Both the position numbers and the translations under genes were made by a program. Below, piece by piece: positions 63,061 through 64,000 of a stretch of DNA of 64,000 bases. A model generated the notes under the pieces. The model searched no databases. It had not been told where the DNA came from and was given only the letters and a program-made list of their open reading frames with translations. The number at the start of each line of letters is the position of its first letter. Positions within the stretch are counted from its first letter, which is position 1. The stretch spans positions 1 through 64,000 of the forward strand of contig JAILRH010000203.1 of NCBI GenBank assembly GCA_024698345.1. Direction: 5' to 3'. Source of the stretch: Lachnospiraceae bacterium (GTDB lineage: Bacteria; Bacillota; Clostridia; Lachnospirales; Lachnospiraceae).

Positions 63061-64000
63061 TTAATTTTCATCAGATGGAGATTGCTTCTCATCTTTCTTG
63101 TCCTGAGGTCTTTCTATGGATTCATTACTTATGACTATTCGCTTTGCTGTCTTTCGCTCCTTAGCCATGAATTCAGTGTCATTAACTTTTTCATATTCAC
63201 TTTCACCGTAACCGTAAGAACCTCCATAGCCCTTTCCGTAACCGTAACCGTAGCCGTAACCATAGCCATATCCATAACCATAGCCGTAGCCTCTTCCATA
63301 TCCATAGCCATAACCTCTTCCGTAGCCATAGCCCCTGCCATAACCATAATTAAGTCCCACTGAACCGATACTGTCATTTAGAACACTTCCTAAAATCGGT
63401 TTCTTTGTATATGACAATTCCTGAAGAACATCCAATATGGTATTAACTTTTGCAAAATCTTCCCTGACAACATATATAGATGCATCAACATACTTTGAAA
63501 GTGCAACTGCATCTGCAACTCCGGAACATGCCGGTGCGTCGATAATAACGTAATCGGCAACTGCTTTACACTGTTCAAGGATATTTTCCATCTTTGTTGA
63601 GTTAATGTGCTCTATTGGATTCGGCGTTGGCTTATCCGCTGCAATCAAAACCACTCTTGTATCGGCAATATTCATAAGTGCATCTTTGAGACTTACTTTT
63701 TTATCGAGAAACTCTTTCATATCGTAAGATATGCCCTTCACTCCCGAAAGTTCTCTAAGTGATGGATTTCTCAGGTCACCATCAATAAGCATTACCCTTT
63801 TTCCAAACTTGGACAATGTAAGTGCAAGATTTACAGAAAATGTGCTCTTTCCCTCTTTAGGCAGGGTACTTGTAACAAGGAGCACTTTATAATCATTGCT
63901 CTGCATGTCTTTCTCAATTCTTGTACTAATACTTCTAATAGCCTCTAAGTATCTAAAGCCAATCTTTTTGTCAAGAATCAGCTGCTTTCCACTGTCTTTA
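63061..64000 (-). CDS. BY-kinase (CpsD/Wzc-like) with Gly-Tyr-rich tail, 5' end beyond the window
   Basis: The frame stays open past the first ATG (63906) to the window edge (KDSGKQLILDKKIGFRYLEAIRSIRTRIEKD), and that upstream part looks like the conserved YRSLRT region of these kinases, so the gene is cut by the edge. The ATPase has Walker A (LPKEGKSTF), Walker A' (VMLIDGDLRNP) and Walker B (YVIIDAP). These kinases set chain length and export of surface polysaccharide. The C-terminal tail, normally a short Tyr cluster, is here a long run of GYGYGRGYGYG repeats with about 19 Tyr, encoded by six-base DNA repeats at about 63205-63355. The full protein may include a Wzz-like membrane part. Confidence 0.88.
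   Translation of the reverse strand, partial: KDSGKQLILDKKIGFRYLEAIRSISTRIEKDMQSNDYKVLLVTSTLPKEGKSTFSVNLALTLSKFGKRVMLIDGDLRNPSLRELSGVKGISYDMKEFLDKKVSLKDALMNIADTRVVLIAADKPTPNPIEHINSTKMENILEQCKAVADYVIIDAPACSGVADAVALSKYVDASIYVVREDFAKVNTILDVLQELSYTKKPILGSVLNDSIGSVGLNYGYGRGYGYGRGYGYGYGRGYGYGYGYGYGYGYGYGYGKGYGGSYGYGESEYEKVNDTEFMAKERKTAKRIVISNESIERPQDKKDEKQSPSDEN
63205..63355. repeat. Six-base repeat tract encoding the Gly-Tyr tail
   Basis: A near-continuous run of CCGTAN and CCATAN hexamers inside the BY-kinase gene. Such a tract can change copy number by slippage without breaking the frame. Confidence 0.75.

Overview
The window looks like a stretch of chromosome from a low-GC, Gram-positive, anaerobic Clostridia, most likely Lachnospiraceae. 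The clues are strong AGGAGG ribosome sites, genes on long minus-strand runs, Big2/FnIII/CBM2 surface proteins with Thr-rich linkers, a ferredoxin-linked indolepyruvate oxidoreductase, a K+-dependent-type membrane pyrophosphatase and the Bacillus/Clostridium order HU - rqcP - yabP - yabQ - divIC - spoIIE - tilS - hpt - ftsH. No species can be named from the sequence alone.

Layout. 0-5.4 kb: polyamine ABC transporter potA-potB-potCD (permease fused to binding protein), then a secreted FnIII-SGNH esterase. 5.5-6.8 kb: plus-strand EamA permease abutting a transposase fragment. 6.8-16.1 kb: alpha-glucan/galactoside region with a secreted pullulanase-like protein that has lost its catalytic residues, a GH36 alpha-galactosidase, a GPH sugar symporter and a GT-B-like protein. 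16.4-19.6 kb: acyl-CoA ligase and a secreted Big2 protein. 19.6-24 kb: several islands of short intergenic tandem repeats around a LytS-type kinase, its response regulator and a degenerate receiver. 24-31.5 kb: iorAB, an acidic repeat protein, a sodium:solute symporter, rpiB, degV and two tRNAs (Leu, Tyr). 31.6-38.8 kb: a giant CBM2-TSP3-VWA-lipase surface protein beside sortase B, an LCP protein and a small SPKTG-anchored protein. 38.8-48.6 kb: intracellular GH13, then the tilS-hpt-ftsH cluster, where spoIIE is cut down to an incomplete phosphatase domain and yabP lacks a normal start, suggesting loss of sporulation. 48.6-53.6 kb: a c-di-GMP-I riboswitch with its own promoter and terminator, and an operon for surface-polymer acylation (SGNH, DUF4358 lipoprotein, MBOAT, DHHW). 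53.7-64 kb: a membrane-anchored protein with a degenerate JAMM/MPN domain, argF-pyrI-pyrB, a PF06541 membrane protein, hppA, an Lrp regulator and the 3' part of a BY-kinase with a Gly-Tyr tail that runs off the right edge.

Taken together, much of the window concerns the cell surface: polymer acetylation, sortase anchoring, LCP ligation, polysaccharide chain-length kinase, and large glucan- or cellulose-binding proteins. The best candidates for something undescribed are the MPN membrane protein, the CBM2-TSP3-VWA-lipase protein, the acylation operon with its distant SGNH paralogue, and the riboswitch that controls a tiny coupled ORF and HTH gene. All functions are predictions from motifs read by eye; no database search was run.
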